Shown here piece by piece: positions 62,318-64,000 of a stretch of 64,000 nucleotides of DNA. The stretch comes from 62-47 sp051954235 (GTDB lineage: Bacteria > Pseudomonadota > Alphaproteobacteria > Rhizobiales > Xanthobacteraceae). Positions within the stretch are counted from its first letter, which is position 1. Each line of letters begins with the position of its first letter. The notes under the pieces are model-generated. The model was not told where the DNA came from, searched no databases, and worked only from the letters and a program-made list of their open reading frames with translations. The stretch is taken from NCBI GenBank assembly GCA_051954235.1, contig JBQCHY010000005.1:62001-126000 (forward strand), in the 5' to 3' direction. The translations under genes and the position numbers were made by a program.

Positions 62318-63708
62318 CGGCACTGCACGACCTAAGCGCCGTCGAACTGCTGGCCGGTTATCACGGCAAGCAGTTCTCGCCGAGCGACGTGCTTGAAGAC
62401 GTCTTCGCGCACGTCGCCCAGTGGGAGCCGCATATCCACGCGCTCTATGCGTTCGATCCGGACGGCGCGCGCGTGGTGGCCAAAGCCTCGACCGAGCGCT
62501 GGCGCAAGGGCGAGCCGATCGGCTCGCTCGACGGCGTGCCGATCACCATCAAGGAGAACATCGCCACCAAGGGCGTGCCGGTGCCCCTCGGCGCGGCGAC
62601 CACGACGCTCGTGCCCGCGCCCGTCGATGCGCCGCAGGCCGCGCGCGTGCGCGAAGCCGGCGCGGTGATCTTCTCCAAGACCACGATGCCGGATTACGGC
62701 ATGTTGTCGTCGGGCCTTTCCAGCTTCCATCCCCTCACCCGCAATCCGTGGGACGTGCGGATGAACCCCGGCGGCTCCAGCGCCGGCGCGGGCGCGGCCG
62801 GCGGCGCGGGTTACGGCCCGCTGCATCTCGGCACCGATATCGGCGGCTCGGTGCGGCTGCCCGCCTGCTGGTGCGGCATCGTCGCGCTGAAGCCGAGCCT
62901 CGGCCGCGTGCCGATCGATCCGCCCTATGTCGGCCGCGTCACCGGCCCGATGACCCGCACCGTGGATGACGCCGCGCTGTTGATGAGCGTTCTGTCACAG
63001 CCGGATTGGCGCGATGGCATGAGCTTGCCGCCCGCTGATATCGACTGGCCTTCGCTCGACGTCTCGCTCAAGGGCAAGCGCATCGGCCTATTGCTCGATC
63101 TCGGTTTCGGCGACAAGCTGGAAAACGAGGTGCGCGCCACGGTGACCGCCGCCGCTCGCGCCTTCGAATCCGCTGGCGCATCAGTGCGTGAAGTCTCCGG
63201 CGTCATCACCCGCGAGACCCTCGATGGGCTCGACGCCTTCTGGCGCGCGCGCTCGTGGGACGACCTGTCGAAGATGCCGTCAGAGGTTCGCGCCAAGGCG
63301 CTGCCTTACATCTATCAATGGGCGGAAGGCGGCGCGAAACTTTCCGGCGTCGACGTGGTGCGCGGCTTCAACGCCACCATGGCGATCCGCGCCGCGGCGG
63401 CGCAACTGTTCGCCGATCTCGACTACGTGATCTCGCCGGTGTCACCGGTGGTGAAATTCCGCGCCGAACTCGCGGCCCCGCGCAACGATCCGCAAAAGCC
63501 GTTCGAGCACATCATCTACACCGTGCCCTGGAACATGGCGGAAAATCCGGCAGCATCGATCAACGGCGGCTACGATGCCGACGGCTTCCCGATCGGCGTG
63601 CAGATCATCGGCCGCCGCTTCGACGACCTTGGCGTGCTGCGGATGGCGAAGGCCTTCGAAACCCTGCGTGGCCCGCAAAAACCATGGCCGGTGCCGCCGG
63701 AAAACTGA
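62314..63708 (+). CDS. Amidase signature family amidase (GatA-like)
   Basis: A 464-residue enzyme with the complete Ser-Ser-Lys triad: VPITIKENI (Lys80), NPGGSSAGAGAA (cis-Ser155) and GTDIGGSVRLPA (nucleophile Ser179). It hydrolyses small amides. No gatB or gatC is nearby, so it is a catabolic amidase, not tRNA transamidase. It is translationally coupled to the amidohydrolase. Confidence 0.9.
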   Translation: MTALHDLSAVELLAGYHGKQFSPSDVLEDVFAHVAQWEPHIHALYAFDPDGARVVAKASTERWRKGEPIGSLDGVPITIKENIATKGVPVPLGAATTTLVPAPVDAPQAARVREAGAVIFSKTTMPDYGMLSSGLSSFHPLTRNPWDVRMNPGGSSAGAGAAGGAGYGPLHLGTDIGGSVRLPACWCGIVALKPSLGRVPIDPPYVGRVTGPMTRTVDDAALLMSVLSQPDWRDGMSLPPADIDWPSLDVSLKGKRIGLLLDLGFGDKLENEVRATVTAAARAFESAGASVREVSGVITRETLDGLDAFWRARSWDDLSKMPSEVRAKALPYIYQWAEGGAKLSGVDVVRGFNATMAIRAAAAQLFADLDYVISPVSPVVKFRAELAAPRNDPQKPFEHIIYTVPWNMAENPAASINGGYDADGFPIGVQIIGRRFDDLGVLRMAKAFETLRGPQKPWPVPPEN

Positions 63709-63717
63709 GTTGGTCCC

Positions 63718-63820
63718 GTCATCCTGAGGTGGCGACGCGAAGCGGCGCCCTCGAAGGATGAACGGCCGAACATCGCAACATCATCCTTCGAGGCTCGCTG
63801 CGCTCGCACCTCAGGATGAC
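63718..63820. repeat. Palindromic repeat, GTCATCCTGAGGTG family
   Basis: GTCATCCTGAGGTG...CCTCGAAGGATGA and TCATCCTTCGAGG...CACCTCAGGATGAC form a long inverted repeat of about 100 bases between the amidase and enoyl-CoA hydratase genes. A similar TTATCCTGAGTG fragment is at 56189-56200. Confidence 0.8.
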
Positions 63821-63859
63821 GACCACCCGTTAGAGCAAAAATCCAACAGAGGACTTTCC

Positions 63860-64000
63860 ATGGCCTACGAGACCATCAAATACGACATCGCCGACCAGAT
63901 CCTGACCATCACGTTGAATCGCCCCGACAAGCTCAATGCATTCAACATGACGATGATGAACGAACTGATCGACGCGTTCGACAAGGCCGATGCCGACGAC
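63860..64000 (+). CDS. Enoyl-CoA hydratase/isomerase family protein, N-terminal part
   Basis: The gene runs off the window. The first 47 residues (YDIADQILTITLNRPDKLNA) show the N-terminal strand pair of crotonases. GAGG lies eight bases before ATG 63860. It would hydrate or isomerise an acyl-CoA. The active-site glutamates are outside the window. Confidence 0.85.
   Translation, partial: MAYETIKYDIADQILTITLNRPDKLNAFNMTMMNELIDAFDKADADD

Noticed and set aside
1..64000. CRISPR array or defence island
   Set aside because: The repeats are widely spaced palindromes, not regular direct repeats with spacers, and no cas, restriction or toxin-antitoxin gene is recognisable.

Overview
This 64 kb window is GC-rich, densely packed chromosomal DNA from an alphaproteobacterium. 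The gene content points to the Bradyrhizobium / Rhodopseudomonas / Afipia lineage (inference): a DUF2865 secreted protein, a citramalate synthase, class II DAHP synthase, TRAP carriers, a peptide ABC system with M20 and M81 peptidases, and several families of short palindromic repeats between genes. I see no integrase, transposase, phage gene, CRISPR array, rRNA operon or plasmid function. One tRNA gene, tRNA-Leu(UAA), is present.

Layout. Bases 1-7 kb: the tail of a lipid A acyltransferase, a minus-strand group rhodanese - aminotransferase - polyamine-type binding protein, the Kup potassium transporter, and the flagellar stator pair motA-motB. 7-13.4 kb: an RraA-like protein, the phosphatidylethanolamine pair psd-pssA, an Atm1-type ABC exporter, a LOG-family protein and a secreted class A acid phosphatase. 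13.4-17.6 kb: a VOC protein and a tightly overlapped operon cysS - 37-codon membrane peptide - GNAT acetyltransferase - cimA. 17.6-30.4 kb: two secreted proteins of unknown role, nadE, dgkA with aroG, a hydrolase, gor, a DUF2059 protein, rpiA, gph, a lipoprotein and moaA. 30.5-35.3 kb: a TRAP transporter (small and large permease) facing two tandem paralogous Tat-exported binding proteins. 35.5-42.6 kb: the Fe-S carrier apbC, a 3-hydroxyisobutyrate-dehydrogenase-family enzyme, a membrane sensor kinase, a DUF1289 protein, a retropepsin-like protease, dusA and a second LOG protein. 42.8-48.9 kb: tex, feoB-feoA and an AI-2E-family permease. 49.2-59.3 kb: a peptide ABC system with M20 and M81 metallopeptidases, then an L,D-transpeptidase. 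59.4-64 kb: a YhhN protein, tRNA-Leu, a Tyr/Gly-rich secreted protein, an M20 amidohydrolase, an amidase and the start of an enoyl-CoA hydratase.

How the genes fit together. Most of the window is housekeeping: envelope lipids (lipid A acylation, psd/pssA, dgkA), amino acid and cofactor synthesis (cimA, aroG, nadE, moaA), tRNA function (cysS, dusA, tRNA-Leu), redox (gor) and iron / Fe-S metabolism (feoAB, apbC, atm1). Two accessory nutrient systems stand out: the TRAP block with two receptors for one permease, and the peptide import-and-hydrolysis block followed by amidohydrolase and amidase genes. The window has no recognisable DNA-binding transcription factor, and its one kinase has no partner regulator beside it.

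No clearly new large system is visible. The best leads are the hidden 37-codon membrane peptide locked into the cysS-cimA operon, composite palindromic repeats built from two different half-elements, a correctly spaced CtrA-like box before the sensor kinase, and an Irr-like box before feoAB.
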